In this document: piece by piece, positions 22,021-34,840 of the stretch
Numbering within the stretch: the stretch's first letter is position 1
How the letters are laid out: each line of letters opens with the position of its first letter
Source: Ambrosia x helenae
Lineage: Eukaryota; Streptophyta; Magnoliopsida; Asterales; Asteraceae
DNA: 64,000 bases
NCBI GenBank assembly: GCA_030844895.1
Contig: CM061231.1
Coordinates: 32,001,149-32,065,148, forward strand
Reading direction: 5' to 3'
Notes under the pieces: generated by a model
Seen by the model: only the letters and a program-made list of their open reading frames with translations
Databases searched by the model: none
Told to the model about the DNA's origin: nothing
Program-made: the position numbers and the translations under genes

Positions 22021-24169
22021 GTATCCCGTTTTTTTCATCTCGCTAAAGCTTTGGAATTCACTAGTGATGGGGTACGTGCAATCTGGAAGGGTGAACATTC
22101 ACTTATAGGCTAAAGTACGCCCCCACAAGTCACTAGAAAATTTCAAATAGTTGAGTTAGTCAAAGTTTCTTATGGAAACAATTCCAATGTTTTATATCAT
22201 TAATATTTATATTTGTTTATCATTTGAAGACTTAATTTAATCACTTGATGTTTCATATGCCATTATTCATTGTTCATCCGCTTTTGAATTCCTTATCATC
22301 ATTATTAAAACTTTTTGTTCGTTTTATTATCACATTAAAGCTTATATTATATCGTCATGTTTACAAATTCACTTGATCGATGTCACAGTATATCATTAAA
22401 CTATGACCTTTAGTATCCCCTAGTGTGTCCCACAACACTTATAATATCATAAATGCCTATCTACACAATACGACTAGTACACTGCTCTTTAAAACAATTA
22501 ACTTGGCAACTTATCCTGTATGTCTTTTCACAAAGCTTATTCGCCAGATTAGAACACACTTTATATACACCTTGTGCCTTGAAACAAGTAGCCGCTATGA
22601 GCCCAAAAAGATGCCTTAACGAACCTTCCAAATAAACGCTCTGTCAATGTATAAATTTCGTAAAAGTTTGAAAATTAAAAGGTTTCAAGTCTACCCTGTC
22701 CTAACGGGTAAAACTTAGATTTTCTCAACATTTCATAACAATTGAAAAAAAAACTTCGACTTTTCAACCCACAAACTAAAGAAATGTTTAAATACAGAAA
22801 ATTCTATTTTCCAAAATTCGTCGAGGCATCGGGATCATTCACAACCTTCATGCCCTTTTTAAATCTTGGTCTTTTGAAACACATTAGAATTACACATACT
22901 TCATGAAATGGTTTCATCTTACATTTTATAAACTTGTATTGCATATTATACAAGTCAAATAAAAACCTTTTGTTTTCATATGACATATCCAATATATGTT
23001 TTCGAGAGAAATTTGCAACTAATAATAAGCCTTATAACATTTTTCAAACTCGACTTCTTGTAAACACATGAAAACTTGTATTTAAGAAGATTTTATTTTA
23101 AATGAACCTTGTTTTGAATCTAAAACACACTTCGATTTCTAAAAAGTTATTTTCATGCATTACTACTATCCTTTCAACTATATCACAAAGATTGTGCAAA
23201 CTACGTTTTGATAAACAAAAATCTATCTTATTACACTCGCACTAATTATTAGTAGTTACTCTTAAAACACTGGTTCTTGAGCATTAATTTAATTCGTTTA
23301 CTTTCATTTTGAACGATTTACTCGATTTATACTATTCTTTCAATCGAAATTTTATGCTATACTTACATGAACGCATATTTGGTATGCATATATATATATA
23401 TTTTTTTGAGCAAAACCCTGTCATACTCTACATTATTTTGTTCATCATCATGGCCAACGAACATACTAGTTGATAACTCGTATGAGATCTAAGCCAGTGC
23501 CCACGTACGACTCGGATGTGAGTATTTCTTCAATCCGAGGGGAACGGTGTAAACCTCAGAGTTTTATCAATCTGGGTGTTTAGAGGCCAACGATGTGAAC
23601 AGAAATTACCGGTTGAAGGTAAACCCGAAAGGGAAGAACCTCTGACCATGTCTTACATTTACACGTTACTCTCATTACGATTAAGGGGTAAACCCGAAAG
23701 GGAAGGACCTCTAACCATGTCATGATTGAACATTATTTCATTACAGTGGCTATTACATATTGGTTGCACGCTTTTGTTTCTGGTATTACTTAGGATAGGG
23801 TTATGGAAAAGCATAACACCCTAGTGTAAGGTAAATCGATGATTACGGTCCGGAACGCAATCATGGGTTTACAGGTACATGAGGGTGGTGTGTAGTTCTA
23901 TTTAGGCTGTTGGTAGATAATCAGTACGAGTTCAAAGTATCGGGAGTGTGGTGGGTCAGCTGCGGTACACCCTATATATAAGCATAAACGATACTGCGGG
24001 AACGGACTAGGAGTTTGACCAAGAACCTACCCGTTACTATCTCTTCATTAGATCATTGACCAATAGCTAGTATTTTCGATAAGAACATTTTACATGAGCT
24101 TCAATTCGACTTCCTATAGTCTTTCTCTTGACCACCCACACAACAAACAAAAACCTTGTATACTCTTAC
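22021..24169 (+). other. Outer element internal region, non-coding
   Basis: AT-rich with no gag or pol. A less AT-rich stretch (about 23450-24060) holds a 35-bp direct repeat around cccgaaaggg (23618-23652 and 23687-23721) and a segment shared with the element at 49556-52334 (23946-23984). Confidence 0.65.
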
Positions 24170-26434
24170 TGTAACACCCCAAAGTCTCAAAGTGATTACG
24201 TCACCTTACGTGTCTCTTAAACAGGTCGGGTCGGACCTGACCACCCGGTTATCCAAATTAATTACTTGAGTTCGAATCTCTCGACAAACCGTTTTAACCG
24301 AATATATAAATAATAATTATTGAATTATTATTATCACGGTTAAACGCTCCTAATCTGCTAATAACCCGTTGTCCAACGTCTTTTGTTTGATCGTTATAAT
24401 TATTACCAGTTATCGCGAGTCTCAGTATTTATCCCCATAGCCAAACACCCTCATATTTAATCTATCTATATAAACCATCCCTCTCTTGGCTCTCGTTCTC
24501 TCTCTCTGCTCGATACATACACACACAAAGTGTGTAAAGCTCTGACCAAAGCAGCCTTCACCGGAGAACCATGGCAGGCTTACGCCGCCTCTGTCTCCGG
24601 CACCACCATCGCTGGACAGCCATGGCGGCTGTTGCCGCCTCCGCTGCTGTTCCGGCTACTGTCTCCGGCCAACCTCTCCGGCCGCCGCCTATCTTCTTCT
24701 CCGGTAAGAACCTTCTCCCTTCTCCTTATAACGACCAGCAATCCTTCCTATCCTTTCGTCTCTCTGTTCAAGATAATGAACCGGTGACTATCATAAGGTT
24801 CTGTAACCCCTTTTCACCCTGGTTCTAATATTAATCCCGAACCAGACCCTGTGTCCTTCTGTTTCTGAATCCCGAACGGTTGAACCCCAAATGTTAAACC
24901 CTTCGTTATCCTTTGATCAACCGGTAAATTATCCAGACACCAAGTCACCATCACCGTAAGTTATACCCAGTCAAACTTAGGTCCGGGTTTGATAACCGGA
25001 CATATTATCAGTCATCGGGCCTAATCTGTTCTTGATAACCCACTCGCAAGTTAACCGGGTATTGTTTTCCCTCTGTTCCGATGACATCCGTGGACCCTCC
25101 TTGTATGATTGGATTTGTGTATGTATGGATGTGCCGTATGGTTTGGTTGAGGACCCGTGAACCATCTGTTGAACCCGAGCCAACCAGTTACCAAATCCTT
25201 TTTCTGTTTTGATAAATACCCGTGAACCTTCACTCGTAATTCGATTGTGGTCCGGTTATAATTATTGTAAATAAAGTTCTATTGGATTAATTGGTTACAA
25301 TCTTATAATCTATTATTAATATGGTGATTATATTTGATTGCGAGGTACCGTTAATCGAATCGGAAAGTGGAACTCGATACCGAGTCAACTCAGTGACTCG
25401 GTCAACACCCGGAATAGAACCCGGTTCCAATAAACTAGACGAGGAACATTATTAGAATTATACGAATATATATATAATACGAATAACGTACGGACTTGAT
25501 AATAATAATAAGAGATAATAAACATATATAAAATATATATGTTTATATATAAGATTCGATATATAAAACGATGTACTTAGCTCGGGTAAGAATGTCTAGA
25601 GTTATTTTAGGTTCGCGTGCCAAGCTGTAAAGGCCAGCTTTGTTTCTTTTCGCCTAGATTGACCAAACCCCGAGTTTAGGACTATCTAATATATACCGGA
25701 TTCCATATATATAAATTGTATATATGATATATATATCCTAAGTATTACAATCTAACAAATCCCACGCGTTAAACGTATCAATATATATATGAAATATAAT
25801 TGTAATAAGAAGATTAGCTAGAAGATATAACGCAAACCTGTGAGTATCGTGAACTCCCCTCTTTTACCGTTTTATTAAGTGTTTTAGGGGAAATACATGT
25901 CATTTAGAAAACATAATGCTTTACACAAAAGAATCATTAATTATAGAAGTTATAGAAAGGGGCAATAGAAACAACGAGGACAGTACTGGACGGTATCGCC
26001 ATTTCCTTTCTTGTCTAACTAGAGGACAAGAACCAGTTTACCCGAGTAGAGGGTAAAATAATCATATATTATCACAAGCAGAGTGATACCATAGAAAGGA
26101 ATGGCAACTTATAGAATATAATCGAAATAATAGAAATATAATCGAATTGATAGAATATCTAGTTCCCCTCCAGAATATAGAATTGTAAAGCATATTTATA
26201 AAAGATGTTTATAAAAGAATTATCAATAAACGAACTGGCCATTCACTTTATAAAATACACGACCTCACACAACTTTATGTTGACAGAAACTATTTTTGAC
26301 ATGTGTTCAGGTAACCCAACAGAAATGATGACGTGGATCCTGGAAGACTACAAAACTGTTATTACCCTGGATTCCGCTGTGTAACTCCGATAACCCGACC
26401 CGACAACCCGGCCACATCAGCCAGGGTTGTTACA
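24170..26434 (+). repeat. LARD-like element 5' LTR
   Basis: TGTAACACCC...GTTGTTACA, TATA box at 24467-24474. Downstream of the TATA box is an 85-codon frame (24571-24828) that is repeated in the 3' LTR. It is GC-rich and may be only an upstream ORF in the leader. Confidence 0.9.
24467..24474 (+). promoter_or_regulatory. TATA box of the LARD-like LTR
   Basis: tatataaa, followed by a CT-rich probable start region; identical in the 3' LTR (about 30916). Confidence 0.6.
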
Positions 26435-29400
26435 GTTGGTATCAGAGCGGCACTTATAACAGTTTTGAAGTCTTTAGTCATCCGGGATCTACCATAATAT
26501 TTTTCTAAAAAGAAATGTTGCTTAGAAAAATAAATTAGAAATATTTAGGATATCAGGATTAGTAAAGAAAATATCAGTCGAGTAAATTTTTGGGTACCTA
26601 AATGTCAAATCATTATAAAGTTGGTGAGAACCATAACCGTATATTAGAAATTAAAACAAATCCACCACAGGATATTACTAGAATGATTATGTGGGATAAA
26701 TTGACAATTCTGTACACAGTTGTGAATTTATATGCACATTAATTTCTGGGAAATCTTACAGAATATTAAGGCCATATGAAATAAGAACGAATATAGAACA
26801 GAAACCAGATATATTAAAAAAAAAAAATCAGAAAATAAATACCGATATAAATAAGAAATGACAGAAATTTTAGAAGTATATATATAGATAGATATAAAAA
26901 TTACAAAAGTATTCCCTGATAATTTAATCGACTTGTACGAGAGTTTGAAATCGTATTTCAATCTCTAGAAAACTCGTTGATTATGATCATTCGTCGCATT
27001 TCTCCGAAATTTCCGTCTTAATAATTATTCATATCGTTAACCTCACGGTTATTCCAATAATTATAAACAGAATACGAATATACGCTCCAACTTGAACATT
27101 CCTATGCTCGAGTTTCCAGAAGTATTATTTACACATCGTAATTTCCGAAATTTTATAAAATCTAATATATAAATATTGTGTTTCCTAAGAATTTTTCCTC
27201 GATTATTTAAATAAAAGACCCTATATATATTCCGCGAGTATTTAAAATGTTTTAAATTTTTTAAGTATAATTTCGGAAGTTTACTAATTTGATACTTAGT
27301 TATTATTATTTTTACTAAACCAGTATTTCGATTTTAGTAAAAGTATATATATATCCCGATTTTTCAATAACGATCTATTCAAATTTATAAGACTACGAAA
27401 AGTCCGTCGATACTATAATTTACGTTTTATTAAATCTATTATTGATACTCAGTATAATTATTAAAACGTCCCCCGAATCTATTTTAATAGTACGTTTTCA
27501 GATAAATCAGTATAATTTATTTGACAGTAAAGGTTTGACGTTAACATTTTAGAAAATCTATTTTATCTTATTTTTTTGTTACATAATAAAGGACTTTTGT
27601 TTATTAAAAATATAAGAATTCAGATATTAAGAAAATTTTTACCACGACTCTTTTGAATCGTAAAGTTTATTTTTGAAAACGAATATTATTACTAAACTCG
27701 AATCAGTATTATTATTATAAATTATTTCCAAGAATTTTTATACAAAAGAACTACGACCGTATTATTTTATCGAAACATATTTTATATCGCATTTAATGTT
27801 ATTTTCATAGAGATTTATTCATCAATTCATATTCGTATATATAAATATTAGTAGCGTTCTTCCGTATAGTTTTATATCTATGTTCGATTATATAGTTTCT
27901 CGATATTGTTCTAATATAAACGATAAGCATATATTCCGTTTATAATCTAAACTCATATTGTAATTACATAAAAACCTCGGTTGAAGGTCATCCTCGATCC
28001 CTTCCAGAATTAAATAATATTTGGACAAAAATATTATTCCCGAAATTCCGTAATCAACATACGCTGGCATCTGTCAAACGAAATCGAATTCTTACTCGCT
28101 CGATTATACGAAAATATAACTATCATCTTTATCCTATGATTCGAACAAAGTCAGGGATATTAAGAAGATTGGATTGTTATATTGAACACCTTCTGACACG
28201 AACAAATTCTTGAATGATTGACAGTCTATTTCGTTAGACTTAGATCTATAAGCTCTATCCCGAATAATATAATTTCAACCCAAGAGAAAATAAAGAACAG
28301 AATATCGAAATAATATGTAAGGGACACATACCTATTGTGATTAAAATAAATGAATACTGGAATGTTAGGTGAGGTGGAATAATAATTATGATCGCGACAT
28401 AATTATGAATGCCACAGGCACAGGAACATTCGAGTAGGAGTTTATCGAAATCACAGTATGTTTGAGTCACGAACATATTAAAAGAAATGATAAGAAAGTA
28501 AATAATAAGAAATATAAATCTGAATTATCAGCGAATCATATGTGGAGAATACGACCACAAAATTGGCAATATTGTTGAAATTCCTTCGTGAATACAACTA
28601 AGAATATGTTCGCAGAATATAAACCATCGATTGGTTAAATTCTATGAATCAAAGAAATCAACATATTGATTCTTGATTGCCAACCAAAGCTAGTTATATG
28701 TCCTCTGTGTAATCCCTGCGGCAAAGGATATCCGGACCCTTACAGAAGGTATATCCGGACATTTGCCACTAAGTCACAGGATTCTTTATGAGGATATATA
28801 CTACTATGAACAAATCTTCACAGACACTTCGTATAAAAACTCACGTGAGTTATAGTACAATCAAATTGGTAAAACGGTCAAGTGTTACCAAGTTTGAAAT
28901 TTAAGAAGTGATAAAAGAATTGTTAAAATTCCAAAGAGTATAACAGATAAAAATCTATATGGATTCGGAAACCAGAGATGGTAGAATCCAACGAATATAT
29001 CGAAATATAATTGATACCAAGCGGAATCGCGTAGAGATTCGCAAGGTATAATCGAAGTAAAAACGAAAAATGAATAGAGTTATGCTCATTTTTCCAGTGA
29101 AACTCTCTGGCCAAGAAGGATGGATTTCCTATTCCGAATAACGGCTTATGAGAGTTATTATAAGAAATCACTGTTCTGGCAAGAACTATCTATACGAATA
29201 TCTCAACGAAATAAGCCCCGCTTATAATAAGTTGGATTAAGAATATATATGATATATTGCCTAAATATAAGTCTATCGGAATGTGTTTTCAGACACCAAT
29301 AGTATAGACTTTGATCGAATATATATATATAAGAAAGAATTATTCCAAGCAAACATATATTATAGAAATACTGAATTTATAGTGTGTGCTATAGATACTA

Positions 29401-30618
29401 TCAGTATTTTCTTGGATATAAAAGAATATGAATAGATAAATAAAAGAATATAAATCGAAAAATAAGAAAAACTATAAATTGAAAAGACATCCGATATGTC
29501 TGAAAAATAGAAAGGCATCCGATATGCCAAGAAATATAATTATCAGAATAAGAATATAAACATTAAAAGAAATTATCAAGATAGAGATATAAGTCGTACG
29601 AAAACGACTAGAATTTTTATAAGAAATATTTTACCGAGAGTGTATCGAATCCCGAACTAGAAATAAGAAAGAATTTTACAGAAATAGTTAATGCGATAAG
29701 TATAGTAATCCGGAATGATAATCATGATTTTGAGAAAGGATAATTGATGCATTGCCATAAGAATCTTAAGTCAAAGAATCGTAACAACGATTGTTACCAG
29801 TAGATTCTGAGACTATAAAGAGAAATTTACATATATTGACTGTAGAATTGTGAAAGGCCTCATTCACGATAATACTGAGAAAAGTCAAATAATATGTACA
29901 ATGCAGTTAATCATCAATGAAATAGTCAGTAAGATTATTATAGATGATTTAAGAGAAATCTCAATTATCCATGAATTAGTCTTTTCCGGTACCTTTAAGG
30001 ATTCAGAAAAGATACGTCTAGTAATCTGAGAAATCTCCTAAGTGTGTCCACAAATGGAGATAACCTAGAGATAAACAATATAGATGGAATTGAAGGATAG
30101 AATTTGTAAGAATTAACCCGATAGTTACCAAAGGATATTCCTACTCTTTAAGAATCGGAATTACAATGATGGTAAATTCTAAAGTTCGAATAAAAGAGGT
30201 AGTAGCTCGGATCCCGTTCAAATCGTGATAACGAAGGGACTTCCGTATCTATCTCCTAAGAACTATCTAGAATCCATCATTGTAAACGAATCCGAATATC
30301 AAACGATGGAAGTATAGTATCAATACGAGAACCTTTAATAGCCATATCGAAATAATACAGATAATCCATGTATCTGAATTAATATGACTATAGCAAGAAA
30401 GGTTAAAACGTAATTAGAAATATGATCAAAATGTAGTCATACAGATTGACATTTCTAATATTGGATTGATACAAAATCGATTTCCTCGCAAACCATGAGA
30501 ACCAATCATGTCTCGATGACAAGTATTTAGTTCTAATGATAACGTCCTTATAGATTAAGAATATAAAGGACAAGATCATTCAAATTTCGGGGACGAAATT
30601 TCCTAAGGGGGGGGAGAT
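26435..30618 (+). other. LARD-like internal domain with primer site and hairpins
   Basis: The primer site tggtatcagagc is at 26437-26448. The rest is strongly AT-rich and non-coding in all frames. Small perfect hairpins occur, including two 13 nt apart with the same five-base loop ccgat but different stems (29485-29501 and 29514-29528). The polypurine tract aaggggggggagat ends at 30618, preceded by ttcggggacgaaattt. Confidence 0.75.
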
Positions 30619-32864
30619 TGTAACACCCCAAAGTCTCAAAGTGATTACGTCACCTTACGTGTCTCTTAAACAGGTCGGGTCGGACCTGACCACCCGGTTA
30701 TCCAAATTAATTACTTGAGTTCGAATCTCTCGACAAACCGTTTTAACCGAATATATAAATAATAATTATTGAATTATTATTATCACGGTTAAACGCTCCT
30801 AATCTGCTAATAACCCGTTGTCCAACGTCTTTTGTTTGATCGTTATAATTATTACCAGTTATCGCGAGTCTCAGTATTTATCCCCATAGCCAAACACCCT
30901 CATATTTAATCTATCTATATAAACCATCCCTCTCTTGGCTCTCGTTCTCTCTCTCTGCTCGATACATACACACACAAAGTGTGTAAAGCTCTGACCAAAG
31001 CAGCCTTCACCGAGAACCATGGCAGGCTTACGCCGCCTCTGTCTCCGGCACCACCATCGCTGGACAGCCATGGCGGCTGTTGCCGCCTCCGCTGCTGTTC
31101 CGGCTACTGTCTCCGGCCAACCTCTCCGGCCGCCGCCTATCTTCTTCTCCGGTAAGAACCTTCTCCCTTCTCCTTATAACGACCAGCAATCCTTCCTATC
31201 CTTTCGTCTCTCTGTTCAAGATAATGAACCGGTGACTATCATAAGGTTCTGTAACCCCTTTTCACCCTGTTTCTAATATTAATCCCGAACCAGACCCTGT
31301 GTCCTTCTGTTTCTGAATCCCGAACGGTTGAACCCCAAATGTTAAACCCTTCGTTATCCTTTGATCAACCGTAAATTATCCAGACACCAAGTCACCATCA
31401 CCGTAAGTTATACCCAGTCAAACTTAGGTCCGGGTTTGATAACCGGACATATTATCAGTCATCGGGCCTAATCTGTTCTTGATAACCCACTCGCAAGTTA
31501 ACCGGGTATTGTTTTCCCTCTGTTCCGATGACATCCGTGGACCCTCCTTGTATGATTGGATTTGTGTATGTATGGATGTGCCGTATGGTTTGGTTGAGGA
31601 CCCGTGAACCATCTGTTGAACCCGAGCCAACCAGTTACCAAATCCTTTTTCTGTTTTGATAAATACCCGTGAACCTTCACTCGTAACTCGATTGTGGTCC
31701 GGTTATAATTATTGTAAATAAAGTTCTATTGGATTAATTGGTTACAATCTTATAATCTATTATTAATATGGTGATTATATTTGATTGCGAGGTACCGTTA
31801 ATCGAATCGGAAAGTGGAACTCGATACCGAGTCAACTCAGTGACTCGGTCAACACCCGGAATAGAACCCGGTTCCAATAAACTAGACGAGGAACATTATT
31901 AGAATTATACGAATAACGTACGGACTTGATAATAATAATAAGAGATAATAAACATATATAAAATATATATGTTTATATATAAGATTCGATATATAAAACG
32001 ATGTACTAAGCTCGGGTAAGAATGTCTAGAGTTATTTTAGGTTCGCGTGCCAAGCTGTAAAGGCCAGCTTTGTTTCTTTTCACCTAGATTGACCAAACCC
32101 CGAGTTTAGGACTATCTAATATATACCGGATTCCATATATATAAATTGTATATATGATATATATCCTAAGTATTACAATCTAACAAATCCCACGCGTTAA
32201 ACGTATCAATATATATATATGAAATATAATTGTAATAAGAAGATTAGCTAGAAGATATAACGCAAACCTGTGAGTATCGTGAACTCCCCTCTTTTACCGT
32301 TTTATTAAGTGTTTTAGGGGAAATACATGTCATTTAGAAAACATAATGCTTTACACAAAAGAATCATTAATTATAGAAGTTATAGAAAGGGGCAATAGAA
32401 ACAACGAGGACAGTACTGGACGGTATCGCCATTTCCTTTCTTGTCTAACTAGAGGACAAGAACCAGTTTACCCGAGTAGAGGGTAAAATAATCATATATT
32501 ATCACAAGCAGAGTGATACCATAGAAAGGAATGGCAACTTATAGAATATAATCGAAATAATAGAAATATAATCGAATTGATAGAATATCTAGTTCCCCTC
32601 CAGAATATAGAATTGTAAAGCATATTTATAAAAGATGTTTATAAAAGAATTATCAATAAACGAACTGGCCATTCACTTTATAAAATACACGACCTCACAC
32701 AACTTTATGTTGACAGAAACTATTTTTGACATGTGTTCAGGTAACCCAACAGAAATGATGACGTGGATCCTGGAAGACTACAAAACTGTTATTACCCTGG
32801 ATTCCGCTGTGTAACTCCGATAACCCGACCCGACAACCCGGCCACATCAGCCAGGGTTGTTACA
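30619..32864 (+). repeat. LARD-like element 3' LTR
   Basis: Nearly identical to 24170-26434. The most visible differences are a shorter TA tract near 31915 and single-base indels (for example near 31012 and 31371). Confidence 0.9.
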
Positions 32865-32869
32865 CTTAC

Positions 32870-33201
32870 ACTCTCGATTAATTGGATTCTTGTTGCACAC
32901 TCTAATAACGTCCGGTCAGAAACCTTTCTAAAGTAGGGGAGACTGCTTCATCAGTGTCTGTGCCTTCACCCGTTACACATTCCCAAAACTTTTCTCACTT
33001 AAACTTTTTAACTTTGGGTTAACTATCAAAGATTTTGAAACTCTTGCTTTGGATATTAGACAAGTACTTTAAAATTTATGAAAACATGAATGATGTAATA
33101 TTTTTTTTTTAAAACCTAGTTGACTTTTACAACACCTTTTGTTCATAGTAACCTCCACTTGAAAGAAATTTCGACACGCAATTTTCTAAAGTAGGGGAGA
33201 C
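32870..33201 (+). other. Outer element 3' internal end with duplicated polypurine tract
   Basis: The 21-base string tttctaaagtaggggagact plus g occurs at 32925-32945 and again at 33183-33203, where it abuts the 3' LTR. The second is the functional position. Confidence 0.7.
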
Positions 33202-33398
33202 TGTGACATCCGTCACCTTCATCTTTAATCAATTGTCAAATTTAGTCCCTAAACTTTTCAACGTTTTAGGATTTATTAAAACGTGAGTTACTTTTAAATC
33301 GAAAATTCAAACGCTTATTGAATGTGTGAATTTTTTTTGTCGAAACTTACGAAATACAAACTTAATTAGTTATTTAATAAGTTAAGATAAAAAGTTTA
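33202..33398 (+). repeat. Outer element 3' LTR, first piece
   Basis: 197 bp matching the start of the 5' LTR, cut by the chromovirus insertion. It ends in gttta, the target sequence. Confidence 0.85.
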
Positions 33399-33975
33399 TG
33401 TGACACCCGGCAAATTCTGGTTAACAACGTTGTCTAGATGAAAGTCTACCTTAGCGAGTCACGCGTATATTGTACTTAACTGGGTTAGTTAAGTCGGGTT
33501 ATAGTTCGGGAACTATTGGTTTAGTCTAGAGGATCATTGGATGTTGGTCTAGAGGTTCATTAGATGTCGGTCCTTAACCAAGTGTACAAACGGTGACGAT
33601 CGTAGGATCGTCAGGGCATACGGAACGTACGAGTCTCGAGTCCCGGGAATTGGTGAACGAGTGTAAATATGTGTATTTACTTGTGTTATGTGTTTACAAT
33701 CATTATATGACTTGTCGGTACGTGAATAGGTATTAACATATGTTAAAACGGGGTTTAACGCGCAAAACGCACGAAACCAACCCCTATAGGCGAGTAGGAG
33801 GTCTACTCCCCTATAGGGGAGGCGAGTAGGGAACCCTAAGGGCGAGTAGGCCCCTACTCGTGTGTATCTAAGGGCGAGTAGGCCCCAATCACATGAACAT
33901 TCAGGCGATTACAAGCCCTAATCGCCTGAAACTGCTGCATACTCGCCTATAACGTGCTGGACGACTAGAAACGCC

Positions 33976-33983
33976 TATAAATA
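33976..33983 (+). promoter_or_regulatory. TATA box of chromovirus LTR
   Basis: tataaata, identical in the 3' LTR (about 41974). The transcription start should lie about 30 bp downstream. Confidence 0.6.
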
Positions 33984-34602
33984 CAATGCTTAACCTCCTA
34001 AACTTCCTAATATCAACCCTAGTCGTCCCATAACCGCCCCAAACACATAAACAACCTCTGGAAGGCGATTTTGATCAAAAACACAAGGTTTTAAGGTCTA
34101 ACCATCATTCTTTCATAATCCTAAGGTTTGATTCTCATCCATAACACTTTGTAAACGTTTTTAATCAATCCCTAATGGTCCAGACCTGTTCATAAACGAA
34201 AAAGCTTTCTGAAAATCGTCAATAAGGGTTGTTAATCGGATTATAACTAATATACGTGCGTTATGGGTGTGTATGATTAGAAAGATAGGATTTTTATGAT
34301 TCTTGATGATGATTTGATGGGTTATCATGCTAGGTCAGGATTGATATTGATAGTATGATGATAGAAATCTCAGTAATTGGATAATAGTGTTATGATTACA
34401 TGTGTTAGTATGATGTTGCATGCTATGTGAATGGTGTTTGGATTACTTTGGTTGCATGCAGGACTGATTATACGAGGTTGAACGAAGGGTTTTGGGTTAA
34501 ACATGTTTAGGATAGTGTTTGGGATGATATTGGGTAGTTACACACGTTCTGGATCTGATTTGGAGCGTTAAACGCGCGAAAAAACCGAACAGCAAGGTTA
34601 CA

Positions 34603-34840
34603 GGCGAGTAGCATTCCTAATCGCCTATGTTATAGGCGAGTAGGGTGCTAATCGCCCATATTATAGGCGAGTAGAGGTCTACTCTTGTGTAAGATCAGGT
34701 GATTAGCCCTAATCACTAGTAAGTTCAGGTGATTAGCCCTAATCACTAGTAAGTTCAGGGGAGTAGCCCCTAATCGCCTATAATAGAGGGGAGTAGCCCC
34801 TAATCGCCTATACTAGGGGCGAATAGGACTCCTAATTGCT
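34603..34840 (+). repeat. Hairpin repeat array in the chromovirus 5' LTR
   Basis: About eight short inverted repeats in series: ggcgagtag..ctaatcgcc twice, gtgattag cc ctaatcac twice, ggggagtag..ctaatcgcc twice and variants. The unit gtgattagccctaatcac with its spacer is a 30-bp tandem repeat, present twice here and three times in the 3' LTR (42600-42868). Confidence 0.7.

Larger units (their letters stand above)
24170..32864 (+). mobile_element. LARD-like non-coding LTR retrotransposon, young
   Basis: Perfect 5-bp duplication cttac (24165-24169 and 32865-32869). LTRs of 2265 and 2246 bp begin TGTAACACCCC and end GGTTGTTACA. By eye they differ at only about five substitutions plus a few short indels, so insertion was recent. 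The 4.18-kb internal region (26435-30618) has no frame above about 80 codons and no gag-pol motif. It has a primer site and a polypurine tract. This is the pattern of a large retrotransposon derivative mobilised in trans. It lies in the internal region of the outer element. Confidence 0.85.

Noticed and set aside
24571..24828. 85-codon ORF (starts MAGLRRLCLRHHHRW) repeated at 31019-31276
   Set aside because: It lies inside both LTRs of the LARD-like element, downstream of the TATA box, has low-complexity Ala/Pro composition and no known domain. It may be an upstream ORF, but I do not call it a gene.
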